Positions 1 to 5,879 of a DNA stretch of 6,720 nt are shown piece by piece; the stretch's first letter is position 1; each line of letters starts with the position of its first letter. Source of the DNA: Candidatus Omnitrophota bacterium (lineage in GTDB: Bacteria; Omnitrophota; Gorgyraeia; Gygaellales; Profunditerraquicolaceae); NCBI GenBank assembly GCA_016931435.1, contig JAFGET010000151.1, forward strand, positions 1 to 6,720, read 5' to 3'. The position numbers and the translations under genes were made by a program. The notes below the pieces were generated by a model. It was not told the origin of the DNA, searched no databases, and saw nothing but the letters and a program-made list of their open reading frames with translations.

Positions 1-608
1 AAAAGTAAATTTTTCTGGTCGGTCAACCAGTCGGTTAAAATCTTGTCCTCCTCCCGGGTGAGTCTATATTTAAGTATTTTCAGGCGCAGGTCTAGCGTAA
101 CAATCTTGAATGCCCTGTAAATCCCCAGACCATATACGAAATCTTTTATCTTCGTATACGCGCTATTCTTCTTATCCTGCTTATAGAGCCCGACAAAATT
201 AAAACGGTTGGCCGAGCCTACCAAAAGCACGATCAGGTCCGGCTTGTAACGACGGATCTGTTCTTGCAGATCTGAGAGTACTTGCGAAGAGTTATATTCA
301 CAAGAGGCCCCATTGATGACCCTCACCCTCAGGTCGGGATCGCGCTCCCGAAAAATACTCTGCAGCTGCGCAGGATATGTATCCTCTCTGGCCGCTCCCC
401 TGCCGAAAGTAAATGAATCGCCTACGCATAAAATAACATGATCTCCTTTTTCTTTTTCGGATACGCAGATAGACTCTTGGGGGCTCATTCTTGACCTAAA
501 ATAAACGTAACCGGCAATCCTAAAGCCCAGCTCAAGCAAGACCAGAAAGAATATCGTGCTGATGATGCTTATGCAAATCCCTTTTCCGATATTTCTAATC
601 CTAGTCAT
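1..608 (-). CDS. Third membrane-anchored SGNH/GDSL-type protein (N-terminal 202 residues; 3' end outside window)
   Basis: An open frame runs from ATG at 608 off the left edge without a stop. Residues 10-28 (CISIISTIFFLVLLELGF) form a signal anchor after a basic N-terminus, so the domain faces outward. Block I is G63-D64-S65 (ILCVGDSFTFGRG), block II N99-G100 (VRVINGAS) and block III G131-S-A-N134 (IVLLVGSANRFN). The nucleophile and both oxyanion residues are therefore present; block V with Asp and His would lie outside the window. The linker between anchor and block I is short and lacks the N-S-x-G-x-R motif of the other two SGNH proteins, so it is a separate branch rather than a fresh duplicate. 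The gap after the PP-loop stop is 24 nt. AAGGAAG (626-620) is 11 nt before the ATG but 8 nt before an adjacent in-frame TTG (611-609), so the true start may be one codon earlier. The substrate is unknown. Confidence 0.85.
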   Translation of the reverse strand, partial: MTRIRNIGKGICISIISTIFFLVLLELGFRIAGYVYFRSRMSPQESICVSEKEKGDHVILCVGDSFTFGRGAAREDTYPAQLQSIFRERDPDLRVRVINGASCEYNSSQVLSDLQEQIRRYKPDLIVLLVGSANRFNFVGLYKQDKKNSAYTKIKDFVYGLGIYRAFKIVTLDLRLKILKYRLTREEDKILTDWLTDQKNLL

Positions 609-619
609 CAATTATCTTT

Positions 620-626
620 CTTCCTT
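620..626 (-). promoter_or_regulatory. Shine-Dalgarno-like AAGGAAG before the third SGNH gene
   Basis: The minus strand carries AAGGAAG in the 24-nt gap after the PP-loop stop. It is 8 nt from TTG (611-609) and 11 nt from ATG (608-606), which leaves the exact start codon open by one residue. Confidence 0.5.
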
Positions 627-632
627 AAATGG

Positions 633-1472
633 TTACTTACTACTAATTTGTCTTAATTTACGCGGCTCGCGTTCGATCAACATAACAAAATCGTTTATTT
701 TTTCCTTTAAAAACTCTGCGGTGATCTCCTCGAACTTCCTATAATCGTATCTGGGCATGAAATACCACTGCAGGAAAATATGATGCAGGACGAATTGGAG
801 GCATTTCGGCTGCATATTATGGTCAAGCCTTGTGCCTTTGACGTCTGGCGCGGGCAAGATTCCTTTTTCAAATAAAAGCTTTCCGGTTGTCCTTCCCGCG
901 GCATGATCCTGAGTCTCGGCTTCCCCAGAGCGTAATTTCTCATCCAAATAAATCTTATCGATAAATGTAAAAGTTTCCGGGACATCAAAATCATATACCG
1001 GAGTCAGGTAATTTATGTTAAAGTGGGAATACATCTGGCGGAATTGCGCGATTACCGGTTCCATGTGAGAAGGGAAAAAAGGCCATTCCCTTGTCACTCC
1101 GTCTGCGATATTAAAGATCCCGTTTTCCAGACAATAAATTAAAGCCTTAAAATGGTTTACCAGGCAGCAAATAACACAGTTTGAAAGAGTGAAGAAACCG
1201 TATTTTAATACGGTTCTGAAAAAACGATTATAATTCAGGTATGCCGCTAGTGAATCGGCTTTAAGGATTTTGTGGACAAAGACCGCATCTGGGAACTTCT
1301 CCTTAAGCAGGTTAACATTTCTGCAGCATTTATCCGTTGAAAAAAAACCGAGGCGCTGGATGGTCAATAGATCTATTTTCTGAAACCTTTCCGCCATAAG
1401 ATAAGCGGCGCAGGTAGAATCAGTCCCCCCGGAATACAGTATCGCTATTTGGTTATCCTGTTCTTTCGCCAT
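633..1472 (-). CDS. PP-loop ATP-pyrophosphatase (adenine nucleotide alpha-hydrolase-like), QueC-like N-terminus
   Basis: A 279-residue cytoplasmic protein with no membrane segment. The N-terminus IAILYSGGTDSTCAAYL (9-25) carries the PP-loop S14-G-G-T-D18-S19, which binds ATP and releases pyrophosphate while adenylating a carboxylate, amide or similar group. Enzymes with this fold include QueC, asparagine synthetase, tRNA thiolases and the sugar amidotransferase WbpG. Cysteines C49-C50, C99-x2-C102-C103, C114 and C224 could bind metal or act in transfer, but the four-cysteine zinc motif of QueC is not present. Other notable blocks are NIADGVTREW (121-130) and a late DVKGTRLDHNMQPKCLQF (210-227). 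I recall similar proteins, often labelled 7-cyano-7-deazaguanine synthase-like, in envelope clusters, but no characterised function. Its position among membrane and SGNH genes argues against queuosine synthesis. ATG at 1472 has no strong Shine-Dalgarno; frames upstream are closed by a TGA, so the start is well bounded. Confidence 0.85.
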   Translation of the reverse strand: MAKEQDNQIAILYSGGTDSTCAAYLMAERFQKIDLLTIQRLGFFSTDKCCRNVNLLKEKFPDAVFVHKILKADSLAAYLNYNRFFRTVLKYGFFTLSNCVICCLVNHFKALIYCLENGIFNIADGVTREWPFFPSHMEPVIAQFRQMYSHFNINYLTPVYDFDVPETFTFIDKIYLDEKLRSGEAETQDHAAGRTTGKLLFEKGILPAPDVKGTRLDHNMQPKCLQFVLHHIFLQWYFMPRYDYRKFEEITAEFLKEKINDFVMLIEREPRKLRQISSK

Positions 1473-1476
1473 CTGT

Positions 1477-1647
1477 CTATTTAATCGATACTTCTTTCAA
1501 TATGTAACGTACGATATTGATATAGACCTTGTAAAAAAAAGTCAAAAACCGCCCTAATGCTTGAGAGTAGAGCACCCTTAGCCGATAGGGCAGGATCAAG
1601 GCAACCGCGCATATAAAAAAACCAAAAATAAGTCTGATTGTTCTCAT
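1477..1647 (-). CDS. Small single-pass membrane protein, 56 residues, unrecognised
   Basis: This reading frame fills what would otherwise be a 181-nt gap. ATG at 1647 opens 56 codons ending in TAG: MRTIRLIFGFF begins a hydrophobic helix (about 5-20), followed by PYRLRVLYSQALG and an aromatic, amphipathic stretch FLTFFYKVYINIVRYIL (34-50) with a basic end. The start lies 6 nt after the TAG of the SGNH gene, with a purine-rich TAGGAAG overlapping that stop as a short-spaced ribosome binding site. The stop is 4 nt before the PP-loop gene's ATG. Fit of start and stop to both neighbours, plus membrane-protein-like composition, argue that it is real. The helix, Pro and basic/aromatic layout faintly resembles part of SxtJ, which often accompanies DUF5989, but it is less than half the usual SxtJ length as I recall it. 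I assign no function. Confidence 0.6.
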   Translation of the reverse strand: MRTIRLIFGFFICAVALILPYRLRVLYSQALGRFLTFFYKVYINIVRYILKEVSIK

Positions 1648-1653
1648 CGCTTC

Positions 1654-2775
1654 CTATTCAAGGACTTTCCTCTCGACTAACCTATTGAAGAGCTCCGCAG
1701 CGAAGACTTCGTTTCCTGCAAAGTTGCGATGCGTCACGTCTTCGTAATAGACTTTACTCTTGGGGACTACGTTGGACATATCGACGAAAACTGCGTTGTT
1801 TCTTGCCGCTACGCGCTCCATGATTTTATTATACTCCTCAATAGTCCTCATGGTCCCTCTTGCCGTAAAATCGAAGAAGCGTCTTCCCAGGAACGATTCC
1901 TCTTCCTTTTTATCCTGCAATAGACCGGAGCCGCCCGCCCTGATCCCGCAAGACAACAAAACTACTGTAGACCCCATGCCTTTAGCCTCTAAAACCAATG
2001 CCTCTAGCATTGATTCATATAGGTCCAGGCCTTCTTTTGCAGGCTCATCCCTTCTAGCATGGAATTTATCATCGACGATCTTAATTACCCCCTCTACCCC
2101 CTGCAATTTCAAAAAATTACACAGGGTTCGGTAAAAACGCCCCCTCATAAAAAATTTCTTATTTGCCCTGTAGTTTTCAAGATAAAAAGGCCAGATGTCT
2201 AAAGGCACGCTGTCTAACACATTATCGATAATAACCATATCGGGATTGAGCTTGCGCCAATCAAGAGAAAACAACATAAACGACTGCAGAATGTCCTGTG
2301 CCGGGATACCTGCATTGATTACTTCAAAAGTCCGCTCTTTGCCATTATTGTTCAATTTTTGCTCTAGAAAATATGCGAAAGACCTGTCTTCCCCGGAAAG
2401 CGTATATGAGCTGCCCAGGCAAATCATCCTGTAGACATCCTTGCCCTTGTCTGGCGGAACCTCTTTACCCCGGAATCCCCAAGAATTACTCCCTACTTCC
2501 TCCCCCTCAAAACCAGGACTCTCCATATTTAGGTTCGGAATATAATAACGCCTATTGAACAACCAGTCATCGACAAATACAGATGTCTCGCCAAGATCTC
2601 TGACCTTTGAGGCGACCTTAAGATACTCCTTCATGTAGTCCAGGATGTTCCCGGAAAATTTATTATATCTGGCGTCCTCCGTAAATCTTATCTTTACCCT
2701 ATAGCCTATCACAAAAAGTCTACAAACAAGTTCGATCAAAATTAAGACGATAATGATATAAAAAAGTCTCTTCAT
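1654..2775 (-). CDS. Divergent membrane-anchored SGNH-like protein with altered blocks I and III
   Basis: A 373-residue paralogue of the preceding SGNH gene, with a signal anchor at residues 4-23 and an extracytoplasmic remainder. It keeps the pre-block motif SNSWGFRGKEV (96-106) and shares the patterns YRMICLGSSYT (115-125), FLEQKLNNNG (136-145) and FEVINAG (150-156) with its neighbour. Block I is G121-S122-S123 instead of GDS. Block III, where the neighbour has GFND, reads N185-V-L-D188, so both the Gly and the oxyanion-hole Asn are missing. Block V keeps D346-V-T-H349, so Ser123, Asp346 and His349 could still form a triad. There is no TPR-like insert; a longer helical region (about 195-265) sits between blocks III and V. 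It may be a non-catalytic partner of its neighbour or an enzyme with a changed oxyanion hole; I cannot decide. The TAG stop is 6 nt before the next small gene. Confidence 0.78.
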   Translation of the reverse strand: MKRLFYIIIVLILIELVCRLFVIGYRVKIRFTEDARYNKFSGNILDYMKEYLKVASKVRDLGETSVFVDDWLFNRRYYIPNLNMESPGFEGEEVGSNSWGFRGKEVPPDKGKDVYRMICLGSSYTLSGEDRSFAYFLEQKLNNNGKERTFEVINAGIPAQDILQSFMLFSLDWRKLNPDMVIIDNVLDSVPLDIWPFYLENYRANKKFFMRGRFYRTLCNFLKLQGVEGVIKIVDDKFHARRDEPAKEGLDLYESMLEALVLEAKGMGSTVVLLSCGIRAGGSGLLQDKKEEESFLGRRFFDFTARGTMRTIEEYNKIMERVAARNNAVFVDMSNVVPKSKVYYEDVTHRNFAGNEVFAAELFNRLVERKVLE

Positions 2776-2777
2776 TT

Positions 2778-2786
2778 CTTCCCCTT
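2778..2786 (-). promoter_or_regulatory. Purine-rich ribosome binding site of the second SGNH gene
   Basis: The minus strand reads AAGGGGAAG ending 2 nt before the ATG at 2775, in a 22-nt intergenic gap. The GGGG run lies 5 nt from the start. It gives independent initiation to the divergent SGNH gene and supports its start. Confidence 0.55.
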
Positions 2787-2797
2787 TTTATCCAATA

Positions 2798-3961
2798 TCA
2801 AAAATCTCCACCTGCGATTATATCATATAATTCTTCAGCAATAATCCTATGCCCGCGGGCACTGGCGTGAATAGGATCCTTTGCGCCGTTAAATAATCCT
2901 TCCCCTTCACGGCTCTCCTGAAAAAGCCTGCCCACATCGACAATCGGCAGACGGTAATCTCCTGCGACTTGCGACATAATTTCCTGATACCGACGGTTGT
3001 CTCTGACACATTCGAAAGCAAGATAGTCTTTTGCTTTTTTAAAAGAATCCCGGGCAAGGGCATATTGTTTTTTCTTTTCGTGTTCACACCCTGACAGGTA
3101 GTAAAAAGTGCTCAAAGAAGAGTGATCCTTAAGGATACCTTCTTCATAAGCGGATAATAAAGGCAAGGGTAAATTTAAGGGCACGCGCATGAGAATAATC
3201 TTAGATTTATCAGCCGTCCCTATTTCTATCATTTTTTTAAGGTTTGATTCATAATCACCGGGAGTAACCCGCAACTTAGCCAGTTCGACCTGCTTTTTCA
3301 AAGATAGCGAAGACAATCTATCATTATGGTCTATAAGCCAAAAAAGCGCTCGCCTGAATAACACAAACAGCCTGCTTCTTCTTATCAGATTTCCCCCGTG
3401 CAGCAAAAACCCGCTGGCCGGACGCAAATCCTTATCCTCCCTGCCATTATTGATATAAAACCTGTACCTGTCGATATCATTAAAGCCATATGCAATAATC
3501 AAGACATCCGGAGAATAGGCTAACAGCCTGTTTTTCAATAAGCGGACCCCCTGATAGCTGCTGAATCCTATCTCCCCGGCATTAACTACTTCGAATTTTC
3601 TATCTTCATGTCCGCTGTTATTAAGTGCTTGCTCCAGCACGAAAGGATATGCGCTGTGAGCATCTACCCCCCAGCCGAAAGTAAAGGAATCGCCCAGGCA
3701 TATTATTCTTTCTACACCCCCGCCCTTACTGCTTTTTAACTCCTTATTACGCAATCCCAGCGAATTAGTCTTTAGTTTAGCCGCCTGAAATGTCGTGTTT
3801 AAATCCGGGCACTGCTTCCAGAAAAGAACCGGGTCTTCTTCCGTGATTGCCATCACCGACTCCAGGACACCAAGATCTTTATCCGGTATTAAAAAACGGC
3901 AGAGTAGTTCCGCTGCGAAAAATATAAAAAGAATAAATAGAATAAGAAATATCTTTTTCAT
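2798..3961 (-). CDS. Membrane-anchored SGNH/GDSL-type hydrolase or acyltransferase, intact catalytic blocks
   Basis: A 387-residue protein. Residues 4-22 form an uncleaved signal anchor after MKK, placing the rest outside the inner membrane. A linker ends in TNSLGLRNKEL (65-75), a motif frequent before block I in this group. SGNH blocks are complete: block I G90-D91-S92 (GDSFTFGWG), block II N127-A-G129, block III G159-F-N161-D162, and block V D362-P-I-H365. The Ser-Asp-His triad and the Gly/Asn oxyanion residues are therefore all present. A helical insert (about 280-320, YYLSGCEHEKKKQYALARDSFKKA) looks like a single TPR-type hairpin, as seen in other large SGNH proteins. Family members de-acylate or acylate glycans, lipids and peptides; the substrate here is unknown. 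The gene starts 2 nt after the DUF5989-like stop without a good Shine-Dalgarno, suggesting coupling. It is related to the next gene by shared sequence around blocks I and II. Confidence 0.87.
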   Translation of the reverse strand: MKKIFLILFILFIFFAAELLCRFLIPDKDLGVLESVMAITEEDPVLFWKQCPDLNTTFQAAKLKTNSLGLRNKELKSSKGGGVERIICLGDSFTFGWGVDAHSAYPFVLEQALNNSGHEDRKFEVVNAGEIGFSSYQGVRLLKNRLLAYSPDVLIIAYGFNDIDRYRFYINNGREDKDLRPASGFLLHGGNLIRRSRLFVLFRRALFWLIDHNDRLSSLSLKKQVELAKLRVTPGDYESNLKKMIEIGTADKSKIILMRVPLNLPLPLLSAYEEGILKDHSSLSTFYYLSGCEHEKKKQYALARDSFKKAKDYLAFECVRDNRRYQEIMSQVAGDYRLPIVDVGRLFQESREGEGLFNGAKDPIHASARGHRIIAEELYDIIAGGDF

Positions 3962-3963
3962 AG

Positions 3964-4158
3964 TTAAAAAAAGGTATAGATCGCAGGTAAAATGGTGCCG
4001 CCTTTTAGAATATTGGTAAACAGGCTAAGAATCGCCAGTAAAATAAGTAACGGCAAGAGCCACCATTTATGCCTTTCTTTGATCATTATAAAAAGAGCTA
4101 ATAAAAATTCTCGCCGTGATTTTATGCCTTTTAATATATCTTTTTTGTCCTTTTTCAC
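3964..4158 (-). CDS. Small DUF5989-like membrane protein
   Basis: A 64-residue protein with a lysine/arginine-rich N-terminus (1-16) and a single membrane helix (about 33-50). The block ERHKWWLLPLLILL (28-41) and the C-terminal end LPAIYTFF (57-64) match the remembered pattern of DUF5989, in which a KxWW-L-P segment leads into the helix and the chain ends in P-x-I-Y-T-x-F. The function of DUF5989 is unknown; in many genomes it sits beside SxtJ-family, carbamoyltransferase and SGNH genes of envelope or exopolysaccharide clusters, and SGNH genes do follow it here. The start is GTG, overlapping the upstream TGA as GTGA and preceded by AGGAGG at 8 nt. The stop is TAA, 2 nt before the next ATG. 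The extra ~10 charged N-terminal residues are slightly more than I recall for the family. Assignment is by motif memory only, without a profile search. Confidence 0.75.
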   Translation of the reverse strand: MKKDKKDILKGIKSRREFLLALFIMIKERHKWWLLPLLILLAILSLFTNILKGGTILPAIYTFF

Positions 4159-5849
4159 TCTGTCAGCCTCCTCTTCAATATGAAACCTACAGACAAAACA
4201 AACAAAATAATACCGGCAGCCAGGGATGGCGGAAAATAATATAAACTTAGATCGGTCTGTCCTTTTTGCAGCTGAACCCCCAGCAAGCCGTCGGAATTGA
4301 CTACTTTGCCTTGTGTAGAGTGCCAGCCAGGAAAATAATTCTGGTTGATAATAAGCGTATCTTGGGAAGATAAATCAACCTTAAAAACCAATTTATTCGG
4401 AGAAAATAGTCTTCTTTCCACGCTGCCATTTTCGTCCTTTAAAAAATACTCGCCTTTATATTCTCTCTGTTCGCACGAAATGACCCTTGGTTCAATTTGG
4501 TCGCCCACATTATCAAAAGCATTTAGGACCCCCGTATTGTTATATACGCTTTCAAACATCTTTCCATATTCTGTACAACCTTGGCTAAATTCGGACTTCT
4601 CTGCCTTAAGCCTGTAATCTTTTGTGCTTTCCTTTACCAATATCATGCTTGCGTTGGTGAATACTCCATAAAAAACCAAAGAAAGAATACAGAAGAAGAA
4701 TATTTTTTTTGCCTTTTCCTGTTTTAGAAATCTTGCCTGAAACCACTCTGCAGACAGGCCCAGGGTTAGGGAAAAGGAAAAAAGTAATCCGCCAAAAAAC
4801 TTTTGCGCTCCTCTGAAGGGGCTAAATATTGCATGAAAAATACGCCAAATATTAAGCGGGCTGTTATCGCCCAGGGCCAATAAAAGAAAAATAACGTTCA
4901 TCGCCAGCAAAGGCTTAGATCTTTTCCATAAGATAAAGTAGCTGCAGATCAATAAAAGGATGGAAGCCAGATCGAAATTATAACCGTCCACATGGTCATT
5001 TATAAATACTCCCAAACTATAAATCTTATCCCCGGCGAAAAAGAAGTGCTTAATTTCATGGATCCCTGCTTTTAAATGGGCCGGGCTAAAAATCCCGGCC
5101 CAGGGAGGCAGTATTATAGTGCGTTTATATTGATTTAGCAGCTCGGCCATGGGAAGCACTTTAGGGGATGCGAATATTGCGGCAATAAAGATCACTTTTA
5201 TTGCGGCAAAAGTCTGTCTGAGCGTCTTTTGCTCTAATGAAGATACTGCCCCATAGATGAAAAGCGCCAATGAGGAAATTATAAAGGCATAGATTGAACC
5301 GGAATAAATAGTTAACGCCAAAAGAAATGGAGCAACCAAAAAGACCCTGTTTTTTTCTATGCTCCGGTTAAAGAACAGATATATCCACGGCAGCAACGAA
5401 AGACTCGCAGTATTAAAGCTCCCCACATAGCAAAGTATATTAAAAAGGTGCAGGAAAAAAACTGAATTCAAGACACTCAAAGCGCGATTAAGCCTATAAA
5501 AGCGGGACAGCCGATATACACCGAGGGTCCCGGTAAGCGCCTGAAGGAAGAAAAATACTATCGTACCTTTCATCGTCCCAAAAATTATGAATGCCAGGAA
5601 ATAAGGCGAGAAGAAATCGGAATCAGGATGCGCAAACCACGGTTCGCCACCGCAAAAATAAGGATTCCAAAGCGGAATTTGATGATATTCCACGATGGAC
5701 CTTCTCTGGAACTCGTGACGGGCAAAAGTTTGATCCCATTCGCCGCTATCTAGCCTTTGAAAGCGGCTAAAGACAAAAAACGTCCAGATTAGGCAAATTA
5801 CGCTAATTAATAGAATCATATTTTTTTCTTTATGCAAGGCGGTTATCAT
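4155..5849 (-). CDS. YfhO-like polytopic membrane protein (GT-C-type glycosyltransferase candidate)
   Basis: A 564-residue integral membrane protein. After a first membrane helix (about 11-28) comes a loop with acidic residues (D34, E37, D39) and the signature IPLWNPYFCGGEPWFAHP (58-75), typical of YfhO and related GT-C proteins. About ten further hydrophobic segments follow (roughly 80-108, 123-160, 168-200, 212-235, 290-330, 350-366, 380-403). Residues about 405-540 form a soluble, strand-rich extracytoplasmic domain containing NYFPGWH (504-510), another YfhO hallmark, and a last helix (541-559) ends in KRR. GT-C enzymes use polyprenyl-phosphate sugars and act outside the membrane; donor and acceptor are unknown here. 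The length is shorter than the ~800+ residues usual for Bacillus YfhO. The ATG at 5849 has no clear Shine-Dalgarno; the ATG at 5819 is an alternative start that would not affect the first helix. The stop overlaps the next gene's GTG start. Confidence 0.78.
   Translation of the reverse strand: MITALHKEKNMILLISVICLIWTFFVFSRFQRLDSGEWDQTFARHEFQRRSIVEYHQIPLWNPYFCGGEPWFAHPDSDFFSPYFLAFIIFGTMKGTIVFFFLQALTGTLGVYRLSRFYRLNRALSVLNSVFFLHLFNILCYVGSFNTASLSLLPWIYLFFNRSIEKNRVFLVAPFLLALTIYSGSIYAFIISSLALFIYGAVSSLEQKTLRQTFAAIKVIFIAAIFASPKVLPMAELLNQYKRTIILPPWAGIFSPAHLKAGIHEIKHFFFAGDKIYSLGVFINDHVDGYNFDLASILLLICSYFILWKRSKPLLAMNVIFLLLALGDNSPLNIWRIFHAIFSPFRGAQKFFGGLLFSFSLTLGLSAEWFQARFLKQEKAKKIFFFCILSLVFYGVFTNASMILVKESTKDYRLKAEKSEFSQGCTEYGKMFESVYNNTGVLNAFDNVGDQIEPRVISCEQREYKGEYFLKDENGSVERRLFSPNKLVFKVDLSSQDTLIINQNYFPGWHSTQGKVVNSDGLLGVQLQKGQTDLSLYYFPPSLAAGIILFVLSVGFILKRRLTE
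4167..4172 (-). promoter_or_regulatory. Strong Shine-Dalgarno (AGGAGG) for the GTG-started DUF5989-like gene
   Basis: On the minus strand AGGAGG lies 8 nt before the GTG at 4158-4156, inside the last codons of the YfhO-like gene. It is the clearest ribosome binding site in the window. It supports GTG as the true start and makes the GTGA overlap a translational coupling junction. Confidence 0.8.
5077..5102. repeat. 9-bp perfect inverted repeat (GC-rich hairpin) inside the YfhO-like gene
   Basis: The arms TGGGCCGGG (5077-5085) and CCCGGCCCA (5094-5102) are exact reverse complements around the 8-nt loop CTAAAAAT. It is GC-rich in an otherwise AT-leaning gene and codes for the stretch W-A-G-I-F-S-P-A-H. 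No T-run follows on either strand, so it is not an intrinsic terminator. Confidence 0.6.
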
Positions 5850-5879
5850 CGGGTTTAGTTATCTCGCATTAGCTGCGAC

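Noticed and set aside
707..994. A 95-codon minus-strand frame inside the PP-loop gene
   Set aside because: It overlaps the PP-loop coding sequence in another frame, has no recognisable motif, and the PP-loop frame has clear family motifs throughout.
633..1472. Calling the PP-loop gene queC
   Set aside because: The QueC four-cysteine zinc motif is not seen and no other queuosine gene is nearby, so the symbol would overstate the evidence.
1545..1607. GCCCTA/TAGGGC inverted repeat considered as an attenuator between the SGNH and PP-loop genes
   Set aside because: Arms are only 6 bp with a loop of nearly 30 nt, no T-run follows, and the region is better explained by the 56-codon coding frame.
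1999..2017. CAATGC/GCATTG short inverted repeat in the divergent SGNH gene
   Set aside because: A 6-bp stem with a 5-nt loop inside coding sequence is expected by chance at this length.
1760..2134. A 124-codon plus-strand frame opposite the divergent SGNH gene
   Set aside because: Antisense to a gene with clear SGNH block V and paralogy to its neighbour; low-complexity composition and no supporting ribosome binding site.
2818..3087. An 89-codon minus-strand frame overlapping the C-terminal part of the intact SGNH gene
   Set aside because: Alternative frame across a region whose main frame encodes the conserved D-x-x-H block; no motif of its own.
5077..5102. Hairpin considered as an intrinsic terminator
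   Set aside because: It sits mid-gene and no run of T follows the stem on either strand.
5850..5879. 30-nt gap between the radical SAM and YfhO-like genes considered as a promoter or leader
   Set aside because: Too short and without -10/-35-like elements; a four-codon ATG frame in it is indistinguishable from chance.
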